Positions 47,760 to 59,623 are shown, counted from the first letter of the stretch. The stretch: DNA of 64,000 nt from Corythucha ciliata (GCA_038030265.1 CM075942.1:13102029-13166028); one strand, 5' to 3'. Made by a program: numbers and translations. Notes: generated from the letters alone by a model not told the origin.

Positions 47760-49730
47760 TCATTCACGGCAAAAATAAAGGAAATGCGCTAATTTGCGGC
47801 CTAAAATTGTGAATAGTGCCAATTCGCGGAATAAATTGAGAAAAAGGCGCTATTACGAAGCCATAATTTGGAAAACCCGCCAATTCGTGCCTAAAGTTGA
47901 GAAAAATCAGTTATCTTGTGGTTAAAATTAATGGAGCTAGCGTTCTTTCACAGATGAAATTGAGAAAAAAGCTCCAATTCACTGATAAAATGCTGGAAAA
48001 ACTACTACACTCCCAAAAAAAATTCAGAAACGGAGGTAGTTCCCGGCTGCGGGAGGAAACATCGTGGTTAGAATTGACAAAAGCACTAAATTTATAGGTT
48101 GAAATTGAGGGAAAAAGCTCTGATTCATGGAAAAAGCAAATTATCGGCTCCAGTTCGTGGCTCAACTAAAAAAAAAAAAAAAAAGCGCTAATTTTCATTT
48201 CAATTGATCGCTCTAAGTGAACAAAATTTCTCATTCATGGCTTAAATTAAGAAAAAGCGTTAATAATAAGACTAATAAGACTGTTGGAAAAATCAACATA
48301 GCGACTAAAGTAATGTAAAACACGAATGCACGTCAAAAACTGAGAGAATCGCTAATTATTAACCAATGAATCAAAGAAAAACAGATAATTCATGACTAAA
48401 ATGAGGAAAATTGCGAATTCGTGGCTAAAATGAGGGAAATTGTTAATTTGCAGTTAAAATTCCGAATTGTGGAAATCACCAATTCGCGCTTGACATGGTA
48501 AAAACGGCTTCTGAAGGCGATTTTCGTGGCATGGAAGTGAGCAAATTGAGTAGAAATAAGCGCTAATTTGCGGCGAAAATAGGGGAAAACAATGATTCAC
48601 ATCTGAAATGTAGAACAAGTCGGATTTAGGAATCGCTGTGTCACCAATGAATTTGAGTGGAATCGCAAAAGTGTGGAAAAAAACGCTGATTCCCGATTAA
48701 ATTTATGAAAACGCTAAAATTCGGGGCTTCTGAAGGCAACTTTGTAAAGAAAATGGCTAATCCGCTGCTAAATGAGAATAAACGCTAATTGCGGATGAAA
48801 TACAAAAAATTAGTTTTAAAATTCGCTGCATGATAAATTGTTGATAAAATCGTTAATTATATCGGTTAAAATGGAGACTAATCGCTAATACTAATTTGGA
48901 GAAGCTCCAAAGTGTCTAAAAAACGCTAATTCGCGGCTAAAATGACGAGAAATTGTTAATTCACGGTGAAACTAGGAAAAACTCGTTAAGTCAACGAATT
49001 GCCGAAGTGTGGACAAGACGCTTATTAGCGCTTAAAATGGAAAAAAACGCCAATTAGCGGCTACTAAAGGCAACTGCGTGCTATGAAAGTAAGAAAATTG
49101 GAAATAAGACATAAATCGCTAAATTGTGCCTACAAAATGAGTAGAAATCGCTAAGTCATCTATGAAATTGAGTGGACTCGCTGAAGTGTGGATAAAACGC
49201 TGATTCCCGGTTAAATTGAATAAAAATCTATAATTTGGGGCTTCAGAGGGTAACTTCGTGGCTGAAAGTGAAGAAAAAATGGCTAATGCAGCGGCTGAAT
49301 GAGGAAAAACGCTAATTCGCGGATAAAATTCAGTAAATGAATTTTCAAATTCACGGCTAACATGTTGGTGAATCGTTGATTAGCGATTAAAATGGAGACA
49401 AATCTCTAATTCAAAGAAGCACCGAAGTGTGGGGAAAACGCTAATTCACGGCTAAATGAAGAAAACGCCTATATCGCGGCTTCTGATGGTAACGTCGTAG
49501 CTGAAAGTGAACAAAACAATGTGGACCAGCGGCAAAATAAGGAAAATGCGCCAATTCGCAGATAAAATTCAGAAAAATTAGCGGTAATGTCCGGGCTAAA
49601 GTTGGGGAAAACGCTAATTCGTATGGCTTAAATCGAGAAACATATCCAATTGGAGGATTAAATTGAGAACAATTGCTAATTCACAGAAAATAGTTTTTGG
49701 AGGCAACTACGTGGCAAAAATTGACATAAG
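47760..49730 (+). repeat. F1 array, forward orientation
   Basis: The longest uninterrupted F1 block. Consensus-like units occur at about 48925 ('cgctaattcgcggctaaaatg') and 49310-49460. A longer period is visible: the phrase 'gaagtgtggacaagacgct/gaagtgtggataaaacgct/gaagtgtggggaaaacgct' recurs near 49006, 49185 and 49425, next to 'ggcttcagaggg/ggcttctgatgg taac' at about 49236 and 49480. So 200-250-bp higher-order units were duplicated. The frame from 49663 (TTG start) is a read-through of this array. Confidence 0.7.
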
Positions 49731-49739
49731 CGCGATCAT

Positions 49740-52700
49740 ATTTTTCGTTGATTTGGTCTTTGATTTGATTTTATATTGTTTATTCAGGGATTTCCGCCTC
49801 GGCCTCCATTTAGCAGTAGGTCCGTCACTGCTTACCGTCTATAACAGCGGTCGACGCCAAATCTCTATAAAGTCGGCATTGTGTTCCAATCTGAACCCAC
49901 CGCGGTTAATGAGACACTCAGACCAATCTGAATTGAGAAAATTGCCCATAAATGACGGTTTAGGGTCAATTTTTCGGAGTGTCCTGAATTGGAAAGGACG
50001 CTGTTTTTTGAGCCCCTCTGCGAGCATCCTGAATTGGGAACTGAAATCGGTTCCGGCCTTAACGGCCGTATAAGGCCATCAGCGCCCCTGAAAGTGGTCA
50101 TTTTTTTTTCCACTAAATTATGAGAAAAAGAAAGTTCAATGGCTATTTGGTGCGCTCCAAACTCACACGACGTTATTGAACTCTATACGTAAGAATGTTA
50201 GGTATTCGGAGATGAATAGGGGGGGGGGGGCTCATTGAAATTTTCGCTTCGAGTCCTGGTACGTATATGGGTCCACCGTAATACCAGACAGAAATACCAA
50301 CCAATTTCAGACGTCAAAGCAAAAGTCAGGACTTCATTATTGGACAGCAGTCTAATTCTTCAGGAGGGAGGTGTGGGGGGGGGTGAGCCACTGATCCCAT
50401 GCACAAGAATCATCATCACGAGAAGGTTGGGGGTTGTTTCGAAACAGATATTATTTCATTTTTCACAGTGCCTGCAAATCATTTTGGGACATCACTGACG
50501 CTATTTTGTTCCTTTATTCGCCCCATTCTATCATAATATCTGTCCTCCCGCTAGTCATTTATTTCGTGTTTTCGTCGGAGCCGTATACGTCATTTGCTCA
50601 TGTTGGCAGATTTAAGACTTGCCTACTCACTGTGTGCAGGTGCTTCCTCACACAGCATCACTCGAAAGACTCAATTGCTCTTTTATGGAAGCAATACGGT
50701 TAAATTCATGAGGCAAAAAAGTAACTGACGAAAAAGGAACGATAAGCGTTCACCTCTTAAACCCAAAATGAGCCTCAGGTGATAAGGAAAAGGAGCGGAG
50801 TGGATGAGGGAATGATTTCTTTCACTCTCACTCACTCACTCATTCTATCTCTCTCTCTCCTCTTTAAAAGTAAAGCGGACGATTTCCCTCCGGGATGTTA
50901 ATAAAATGGTCCTTTGCCAAGAGGCTTTACTCCACTACCACCAACAGCCCACTGAATGATGGCGAAGTTAGAGGGGTGTTTCCACTATCGTCGCTTTTGA
51001 ACTGAGTGAGTGGGAGTGAGAAGAGCAACCCCCCCCCCTCCCGACCAATCTCACCCCCTGGCCCATCGTACAGCAGCCTCATCTATCGAATGAGCAGACA
51101 TAAAGCCAAACAAGCTCTTAATGCTCGACCCATTCCCGTAGATGACCGCGAGTTTGTCTGCTTGTTTTACATCCTATTTAGCTCTAATGCAAACATCATC
51201 CATCTCGAATCAATTACTTTCTCACCTTTTCACGTTTAATAGGGTCGGAGTCTTTTTTTTTATTTTTAGCGGGCGCGTCTTTTATCGGATAATTTCTGGG
51301 ATGAGGGGCGCTCAGGGGTGAAATATTTACTTTAATTCATTAATTAAACATCCAGCCATTACTTTTCGGCTTTTCTTTTAACGACACTTCTTCCCTTAAG
51401 GCCAAGCTACTAGTGAAAAGTAAACACTGCGCGATTTAATTCATTGGATTATAGGATTACATATTCATCCTGTGACGGAGTTCTCATGGAGGGGTCGGGA
51501 AGTTATTAAATGTTCCAACTTGATTTCAGTTCCACAATTTATAATAAAAACAGAAGGGCGTGTGACTCAAATAATCCATCTCTTGTTTTCACTCAATTTC
51601 CATTTTGAGATCCCTTACCTCATTATTTCCCCGGGACTATATTCAACCCTTTCGCACTGTAGAGTATCACCGCACCGCGTCTCAAGACCTTCCCCTCCCC
51701 CTGTGACCCCTTCCGCCACACCACGTGTAGTAAAATATGGAATACATTTGCATCTCGTTAAGAAAGTGAACAACGAAAGTTTCCCGAGGGCGAGAGTCCC
51801 TTCAGAGGGCCGCCCTTTTACCAAACATGTGGTTTTTCTCCCATCCTTCGTGTCCCCGCACCGCTTCAGCGGTGGGTATATCTTCCATGACAAAAGGGGA
51901 CAATGTCGACCCCCCCTCCACCAGCTAATGCCTCTAGAGTGTGATGGTGGATCCTGCGGTGGTTAGGTTTCTTCAAAAACAAGATGAGTGATGGTTGGGG
52001 AGGGGGGGGATGATGAAAATAATTTCATATTCGGCTCACGTGCAAAGATCTGTTGGTGTTGGAGGGTGAGGTGGATGGAAAGTGAACGACGATAAAAAAT
52101 CAAAAAGAGGGGTGGCTATGCGAAGGGTAAAAGAAATCAAATTCTGAAGTCTGTGTTGAAGATGGAAATAAAGATATGGAGAGAGGGGCCACGAAAAAGG
52201 CGTAGACATCTGTATCAAACTGTTAAAAATTGTAAGGCATCGATCACTTTCTGCACTTCCTCTTCCCTTTTTTATAAGTCACTGTGAAATACGCATCATA
52301 AAAATCCTTTAAACCTTGTGAATTTTGAACACTATATGAACCTGTCACTGCAATAAACATGATGTAGCATAGGTGAAGCTTAATGAACACTGAGAGAGCA
52401 CCCCACTAATTCAGTCCTTCATTATAGCTCTTTAATTGGCCTCATTAACTATACTCCAGTGCTGTACAAAAAAAAAAAAACCGGAAAGGGTGGAGAAAAC
52501 TGGTTGGGGACGGCGCCCAACATAGAAACATGGTCCTGTTCAGAGGATTCTCTATGGGTGAACGAAGAGGTACTGTTGAAGGAGTGGGTGGAGGAGGAGA
52601 CGCGTCCTTACAAGATCGGTTCTTGTATAAAAAAAAAAAACGACAACAAAAAACTCCGCCATGTGTTGAGGATCCTACCTATGTGAAGGCGTGGGTCCCC

Positions 52701-53240
52701 CTTCTTTCCTCACACACTCCTCTTGCCAAAGGGTCATTAATGGCTTCCGAGTGGGCTGGAATGTCTTCGGGGATGAGGAAAGGGACGGTTAAAGACCATT
52801 TTAGGTTCAGCTAGTTTTTTGAAGCACTTTACCCGTGGATTTGGCCAAAAGTACATGTTACAGCCGTGTTTGGGCCTATTTTTGAATTTCTGGCGAACTT
52901 CAGTCAGTTCCAAACAGGTAACAAGAAAAAAAAAAGCAATTGTTTTTGAGTGCTAAATAACCAGTTAAGGCCATGAATAAACCAATTATGACAGTTTTAA
53001 GGCTGTGCGGTGAGTTTCAGGATGAAATGTCCAGCGTGTGGATGTCTCACAAGGCAGGAAATAATTTGTTGAAGCTGGTGGCAGGATTATAGGGCTATAT
53101 TTCCGATAGGTTAATCCAGGACCGGCTCAAAGGGGCATTTGCCCCGGATGGCACTCTGCGGGGGTGACTTCTAGGGCTCTGATAAAGAAGAAAATTGAGA
53201 TGAACAAAAACTAGAAAAAAAAAACTGACCATAAATCTCA
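49740..53240. other. Single-copy-looking DNA, no gene recognised
   Basis: Holds G12 at 50219-50230, a (CTCA)n-like tract near 50825-50865 and A-rich runs. The 164-codon open frame at 51472-51966 (+) starts at GTG, has no domain and is within what chance allows in a window this size. Nothing else was recognised. Confidence 0.45.
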
Positions 53241-53249
53241 AAAGATGTT

Positions 53250-53760
53250 TGAACTATCCGACCACACAAAAAACCTTTGCAAACATGCAATACTGCGGAT
53301 ATTTAGCCCGAAAATTGCGAATTCACGGATATTTAGCTCCGAATTATGTCATTTTGCGACTGTCATCATCAAGCTTTGAGCATCACTGTCAGAGCAAACT
53401 AGATCGGGATCCACGGTCATTAAAAGAGATCCCGAAAATGTTCCAATTGGCCAAAATTAAGCCCTGAAATGTTGCATTAATTAAAAAAATGTCAGGAAGG
53501 AACTTGATGGAATTAAGGCCCGAAATTTGCAATGCCGAAGATGACGTTCAGCCAGGAAACTTCCAAATTCGTGGGTATGCACTGGGAGGGGGGGATCTTG
53601 CTGCCGACTGTCCCGAGTTCTGTCACCAGAAAAAGGCGCCGAAAACAATATGCGGAAACGAATACCCAAAACTGATATTTTCACTGAAATTAAGACCCGA
53701 AACAGTCAATTTCGCCAGATACTTTTCATTTCTCTTTAATTTGAACATGAACTAGCAACC
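53250..53760. repeat. F2 array
   Basis: Units such as 'gcaatactgcggatatttagcccg' and 'gcgaattcacggatatttagctccg' near 53287-53340, again about 30 bp apart. A forward F1 fragment follows from about 53870. Confidence 0.6.
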
Positions 53761-53869
53761 TAACTACCGTTCAGCGATAAATATTGCAAAAACGCGGATA
53801 TTCGTCTATCTATTATGGGGACTCAGCGTTGCCAAATGATCTCAAATAAAATTCGAAATTCTATCGGAA

Positions 53870-54053
53870 ATACGTCCGAAAAACGCCAATTCGAGGTTTC
53901 TGTAGTCTGCAGGCAACATACCGTGCCTAAAGATAAGAAAATTCACCAATTATTGGCCAGAATTCAATAAATAGCAGCTAAATTTGAGAAAATTGGGAAA
54001 ATTCGCTAATTCATGTCTGAAATTAAGAAAAGCTATCATTTGCGAGTAAGAAT
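53870..54053 (+). repeat. F1 array, forward, left of the hAT-like insertion
   Basis: Forward F1 units run up to the insertion point and continue at 55916, showing that the hAT-like copy 2 landed inside an existing F1 array. The last 8 bp, GTAAGAAT (54046-54053), are the target site. Confidence 0.7.
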
Positions 54054-55907
54054 TAGTAATGCACAAGACCGAGACCGAGACGAGACTTGAGTGGTCTCGG
54101 TCTCGCTCATGAAAAGTCGGTCTCGTCTCGGTCTCGGTCTCGATCATGAAAAGTCGGTCTCGACTCGGTCCCGAAAGTCTCGGACTCGGTCTCGAAAGTC
54201 TCGGACTCGGTCTCGAAAGTCTCGGTCTCGTCTCGAAAAGTTAAAGGCGCGAATTTAATACGCCATAATCGGTAGAGTTTGTAGTACGATTATACGCCTC
54301 AGGATCGTACGCTTTCTTTACCTTCGATCGTTCAAAGCCTTTTAAAGCCAATTAGGTTCATAATTATTTAATTTAACGGTTACGTAAAGTCTCCCATTTG
54401 TCACACAACTTCATTTCAGAGAAATAAAAAAGAATAAACAAAAGAAGCGCGTAAGATGAAAGCGGGCTTCCCTGCCTCAATTCTTCTACCAACTCACCAA
54501 CATAATTAACTGACTTTGACCTTTTTGGGATATAATTTTTACGGTTCCACTCACCCTTCACCCATCATTCATCTTGCTTAAAGACCTACTTTACACACGC
54601 CGTGTGGTAGAGTGAACTCTTTTACCGTGAACTCTTTACCGCACGGCGTGTGTAAAGTAGGTCTTTACGCACGATGAACATCTGCTCAAACACTTATTTA
54701 AGAATGATCTTAAGCATAATAGATTATACGCCTAGGCAAGAAAGCGATTTTTGGAGGCCGAAAGAAATAATTGGACGGGCGAGGCGTAGCCCCCCCCCCC
54801 CCAAATCCTCAAAATCACTTTTTTGACGCGGTGTGTACAGTATTTTTTTGTTAAAACATGGGCTGATTTTTTGGGCCACGGAGATAAAGTGAGTGTTTTA
54901 TCCCCTAGGCTCTAAAATAATCAGTTATTTAAAAAAAAAAGTATCTTACACATAACGAGACACGTAAGTGCCATTTTACTTGCGAGTACGTTGTTTGGCT
55001 GGCGAGGCAAAGCCGAGTCGGCTAATTGAATACGAGCAAGTGAATTGAGTTATGAACGATATTTTTCGCGAGACAATTGATATAGTAGTATATTTCACTA
55101 CAAGTGAGGGAAGTGGAGTTTTACCTGCGAGTTTTGTTTGGCTCAAGAAGCGGGGCCGAGTGAGCTAAAAACTACGAGCAGAGTGAAAGCTTCTTCCTCA
55201 CGAGTTGTAGATATTATTTTTCGCACGGCCAACAGGTTTAATTGTCTTTCCTGCAAGTGTTCGGAGGCAAGGGTACGCTAATTGAATACAGAACTTTTTT
55301 TCACTTTCCTTCACTAGTGAGTGAAAGCCTTCCTGTTTCCTTCGCTTGCGAGGGAAAGTGTGAAATTATTGGGATTCTGGCTTACTTTGCTTCACTAGTG
55401 AGTGAAAAAAAAATACTTTTTTCACCTAGCTCATCTTTTCAAGTAAAAATAAACTTCCCTGTTGAGGTACGTGGCGAAGCGGAAGTATAACTTCCTTCCC
55501 TGATCGTGCGAAAACCATCATGTATAATTCGTGAAAGAAGAAGATATATGCGTGTTTCCAACGAAAATGTTACAAAAAGTAAATTTTTCCCATTATTTTA
55601 TGTCCTTTTGTGCGATGGGGGGGGGGATATGTCCGCCCCTTGGATCCACCACAGCCCGGAGGCCCATAACACAATAGCCGTCTCGGCATGAAACAAGGTC
55701 ATATCATTGTTAAAATGTTCTGTATTCATGAATGAGCCATCATTTTTTTTTTTTTTTCATTCTTTTAATTCCGAGATCGAGACCAGTCTCGGTCTCGTCT
55801 CGAAAATAGCGGTCTCGTCTCGGTCTCGGCTCGAGACCAGAAAACTTGGTCTCGGTCTCGGTCTCGCTCCAGAAATGATGGTCTCGTCTCGGACTCGTGC
55901 ATCACTA
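54054..55907 (+). mobile_element. hAT-like non-autonomous element, copy 2 (complete, with 8-bp duplication)
   Basis: Starts TAGTAATGCACAAGACCGAG and ends with GTGCATCACTA, inverted termini. GTAAGAAT is present directly outside both ends (54046-54053 and 55908-55915), an 8-bp target duplication. TAGTGATGCAC-like ends plus an 8-bp duplication are typical of the hAT superfamily. Just inside each end lie arrays of GAGACC/GAGACG (54064-54237 and about 55775-55896), as expected for subterminal transposase-binding repeats. The interior is the reverse of copy 1 (12540-14738), with a hairpin at 54593, C13 at 54790-54802 and TTCACTAGTGAGTGAAA repeats near 55311 and 55391. No transposase is encoded, so it must have moved with a helper element. 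Confidence 0.85.
54593..54654. repeat. Hairpin inside hAT-like copy 2
   Basis: ACACACGCCGTGTGGTAGAG... pairs with ...CGCACGGCGTGTGT across a short loop. It is the counterpart of 13653-13715 in copy 1, with small differences in arm and loop. Confidence 0.75.
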
Positions 55908-55915
55908 GTAAGAAT

Positions 55916-56590
55916 GAGACACAACGCTAATTCGTGGCTATAACATTCTGAAAACGCGGTAATTCGCTGGTAAAATAAAAAAAAACGTTAGTTTACGCAA
56001 GAAATAAAAATAAAAAAACACAAATATGCGCCTAAAATCAAGATAAAGCGTCAGTGCTAAGAGAAAACGGAATGAAACCGCTGCAGCTTACATCGAGAAA
56101 AGACGTCTGTATGTCTGAAATTGAAGAAAAACATCGCTAATTTAAGGTTCCTTGAATCTCGAAGCAATTTCAAGAACAAAATTGAAAAAAAATCGACAAA
56201 TCATGATTAATGGAGGCCATTTTTTACAGCTAATATTCAGAAAAATGGGTTGTTCTTGATGCAAGTCCGTAGTTAAATTTAAATCTTAGCTTGACAAGAG
56301 CGGCAATAAGTGGCAAAAATCTAGAAAAGGTCGATTCTCGGTTTCTGAAGGCCACCAGTGGCCATGAGTGGCCAGAAACCGGAACCCGGACCTGGAAACA
56401 GTGAAAAATTGCCAATTCATGGTGAATCGCAAGTAAAATTGAGGAAAAGAAACATAAGACAAACACTAATTCATGGATAAAATTGAAATGAAGCACTGGT
56501 TCACGACTAAAATTTTGAAAAAAACCTATGCAGCAAAATTGAGATACAGCTGCTGATTCTCTCAGTGTTAAAATCGAAAAAAATGCTTAA
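55916..56590 (+). repeat. F1 array, forward, right of the hAT-like insertion
   Basis: Continuation of the array interrupted at 54054, with 'cgctaattcgtggctataac' immediately after the target duplication. It becomes more diverged towards 56590. Confidence 0.65.
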
Positions 56591-56609
56591 ACTCAAAAAC
56601 TCGCAAGCA

Positions 56610-56700
56610 CGTTCAGTGGCGTAGGTAGGAATTTGTCCTGGGGGGGGGGGATCAGATTGCAATTTCGTTAAGGTGAGGGGTGTGGGGGGGGGTAATTTCA
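56610..56700. other. Isolated transposon-end-like sequence
   Basis: Reads TCAGTGGCGTAGGTAGG, then a G11 run (56640-56650) and a GTGTGGGGGGGGGT tract. This is the same CAGTGGCGTA...GGGG grammar seen at other F1-element ends; its partner end was not identified. Confidence 0.4.
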
Positions 56701-56789
56701 CATTTCAGTCATCATTCCACCCAGCCAGCACACACTTGAATCTGGGCATCTTGCTGGCCACATCATAGCCTCAATCTCTCAGTTAGGGT

Positions 56790-57000
56790 CGATTTTTGGA
56801 CTCTACCCGCAGATTAGCGCTTTTTTGGGCCGAGTGTATGGTTCTTCTCAATTTCAGCCGCAGATTAGCGGTTTTGCCCCACCCCCTCATATAGCCATGA
56901 ATTTGCGCATTTTCTCAACTTTACCAGCAAAGTATCGCTTTTATCCCGTGGGCGATGTTTCTTAATTATCCATGAGTTTTGGCGTTTTCCTCAATTTCAG
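56790..57000 (-). repeat. F1 fragment, reverse orientation
   Basis: Reverse F1 units ('gcagattagcgctttttt', 'atttcagccgcagattagcgg') just outside the left arm of the foldback structure. Confidence 0.6.
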
Positions 57001-57013
57001 CACGCGATTTGAA

Positions 57014-57347
57014 GGGAAAAAGTGCACGTGGTTACAATAAATCATCGGTAACTCATTCATTTTACGACATTGCGTAAACATTAACCTTCGTAACTAAGGT
57101 TTTTAACATTGAAATCAACAGGTCCATTCCTTGTGATGAATAAGAACAGCTCAAATCTAGCTGTGTCTGACCAATTTTAATCAAACCTGTAGCGCCTTTT
57201 CTTGATTTTAGCTGCATAATTGAAGATTTTAAACAATTCTTTGTCAAAAAATTGAATGTAATTACAGAAGCCCCGAATTATCACGCATTTTTGCCATGTT
57301 AGCAACGTACTCAGGGGCGTAGGTACGGGGAGGATAGACCCCCCTCC
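57014..57347 (+). repeat. Left inverted arm
   Basis: Begins GGGAAAAAGTGCACGTGGTT and ends in the GGATAGACCCCCC tract. Comparing it with the reverse complement of the right arm by eye, about a dozen differences occur over 335 bp. Confidence 0.85.
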
Positions 57348-59156
57348 CCGCTTTTTCGCTTCAAATATTACCGATTCTTTAATTTTTTTTACCAGGGGAT
57401 TGGCACTTTTCTCAGTTTTAGATGGAAATTAACTTTTTCTTAAGTATTTTCCACAATATAAGCCGCAAAATAGGAGGACTTTTCACGAATTAGGATTTTT
57501 TGGTTCACCATACGCAATGCATGAGCGATTTTTCTCTGTTTACTCACGAATTAGCGGATTCTTCGCCTATTGCCATAAATTGGCGCCTTTTATAAATTTC
57601 ACCTGAAAAGTTACCTTCAGAATCCGCAAATTGGCGTATTATTCAGTTTTTGGTGCAAATTAGAATTTTTCTCAATTTTAACCACGAATTAGCGCTTTTT
57701 CATAATTGTAGCGGCGACGCGACGTGTCGTAGCGTTTCAAATCAGTGAATTAGCGAATTTTCTCAATTTCTGTCACAAATTGGCGTTTGGCGCAATTTTA
57801 GCTGTAAATTGGCCATTTTTTCCATTTTTTAGCCGCAAATTATCAATTTTCTCAATTTTAAGGCTTGAAATTAACCATTCTCTTAATTTTGACCAGGCTG
57901 ATTATTTTATTTTCTAAATATTACCCGCAAATTAGCGGTTTTTCACGTTTTACCACCGCATTAGCAAAACTATACAACTTTCTAGGTATATATTATTGCT
58001 TCTTTTCAGTTCTAGCCGTGAATCAGCGTATTCTTAAACATTATACTATAGCCATGCATGAATTTGGCATTTTTCTGAATTTTAGTCACAAAATGCCTTC
58101 AGAAGGTGCGAATTTAAATTATAAATGTAAATTTTTTTTTTCAAACAAAAAAATTTCTATCTATTTCTGTCAAAAAATCATCATTTTAAACTATAAATTT
58201 CACGACACCTAATTCGAGAATTAGTGATGTTTCTCAATTTTAGCAGCGAATTTTCGCTTTCTCTAAATTTTAGCAGCGTGGTAGCATTCCCAACGTGTGC
58301 ATTACCTACCGAGTTTTGTCAATTTTTGCTAAGAATTGGCGTTTGACTCAATTTAAGCTGCAAATTTGCAATTTTTTTAAATTTTTAACTGAGAATTAGC
58401 ACTTTTTCCCTATTCGAACTGAAAATTAACGTTTTTCTGGATTTTAGCTACGCTAATTGGTGTTTTTTTTTCAATTTGTGCCGCGAATTAGTGATTATCT
58501 TCATTTTGTATCCGCGAATTAAAGTTTTTCCACAACTTCATATCTGCAAATTAGCGATTTTTCTCATATTCAGCTGTGAAATAGCGTTTTGTGCTAATTT
58601 TGCGTCCATTCAGCATCCTATTCCCTTTTTCATACGCGTATGGGCGAGTTTACGCCATTTCAGTTGTGAATTGGCCATTTTTGTCCAATTTTAACCTGAA
58701 AGCGTCCTTTATTTGTCAATATTATAGCGTGTTTTCTCAACTTCAACCGCGGGGTTTACCCAAATACAACACTTTTGCGTTGGTTTCCACAATTAATTCG
58801 TAGAGTGGCCTCCCATGTACCGCGAATCAGCGATTTTTTCTTTCTTATTTTTAGTCTGGAAGTTGCATCGCGAGACCACGAATCAGCGCTTTTTAGCAGA
58901 TATTAGCCACGAATATTACCGATTTTTGACTGATAGAGGGTCCGGGGTGACCCCCCACCCTCCGTACCTCGGTACACTACTGCGTTGGGTCTCAAGTCCA
59001 AGGAAAAAGCTGGGCGTACTCGGACCTTTTCGGGCTGCTTCAAGTCCAGAAAATCTGCTAAACCTAACATCAACGTGAAACGCTCATTTTTGGAGATTTT
59101 ATGATTATCTTCGTTATGGTACTAGTGCTCCTTCGTTCGTATACTTTTGGTACTTG

Positions 59157-59491
59157 GGGGGGGGGGGGGTCTATCCTCCCGTACCTACGCCCCTGAGTAC
59201 GTTGCTAACATGGCGAAAATGCGTGATAATTCGGGGTTTCTGTAATTACATTCAATTTTTTGACAAAAAATTGTTTAAAATCTTCAATTATGCAGCTAAA
59301 ATCAAGAAAAGGCGCTATAGGTTTGATAAAAATTGGTCAGACACAGCTAGATTTGAGCTGTCCTTACAGCACAAGGAATGGACCTGTTGATTTCAATGTT
59401 AAAAACCTTAATTACGAAGGTTAATGTTTACGCAATGTCGTAAACTGAATGAGTTACCGATGATTTATTGTAACCACGTGCACTTTTTCCC
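59157..59491 (-). repeat. Right inverted arm
   Basis: Reverse complement of 57014-57347; starts at a G14 run and ends CACGTGCACTTTTTCCC. The arm's final pyrimidine tract lies next to a possible splice acceptor at 59500. Confidence 0.85.
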
Positions 59492-59500
59492 ATGTTCCAG

Positions 59501-59623
59501 AATATGGGAATAAGTCGTATACGAAACCTGAAAGACCACCTAAAAGATTATCGGACAAAAAATTTAAATCCCCATCTAAGGGGGGATCAGACTTCCGGAA
59601 TGCGTCCCCGGTTGCATTTAGAG
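59501..59623 (+). CDS. Exon-like open segment, unknown product (weak candidate)
   Basis: A 123-bp segment with one open frame of about 40 codons, beginning YGNKSYTKPERPPKRLSDKK: Lys/Arg/Pro-rich with no simple-sequence bias. It is preceded by a pyrimidine tract and CAG (acceptor-like, 59481-59500) and followed by GAG/GTAAAC (donor-like, 59624). The length is a multiple of three, so it could be included or skipped without shifting frame. I recognise no family. The acceptor's pyrimidine tract belongs to the foldback arm, so the element may have supplied it. The minus-strand candidate ends against it (overlap of 6 bp); the two may be convergent genes, or one may be spurious. Confidence 0.25.

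Larger units (their letters stand above)
57014..59491. mobile_element. Foldback-type structure with long inverted arms
   Basis: Two arms of about 335 bp in opposite orientation flank about 1.8 kb. Inside the arms, towards the centre, both carry TCAGGGGCGTAGGTACGGG followed by a poly-C/G run; that CAGGGGCGTAGGTAC phrase itself looks like the end of an inner transposon (about 57312-59195). The interior (57360-58920) is a reverse F1 array and ends in the GC-rich and 'aagtccaagg' module also seen at 30910-31080. No coding region was recognised. No target duplication is visible outside the arms. Either a foldback transposon or an inner element inserted between duplicated inverted flanks would explain it. 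Confidence 0.75.

Noticed and set aside
49663..50073. 136-codon open frame
   Set aside because: Starts at TTG inside an F1 array and runs into unique DNA; no domain or ATG support.
51472..51966. 164-codon open frame on the plus strand in single-copy DNA
   Set aside because: Starts at GTG, not ATG, has no recognisable domain, and one frame of this length is expected by chance in 64 kb of six-frame sequence.
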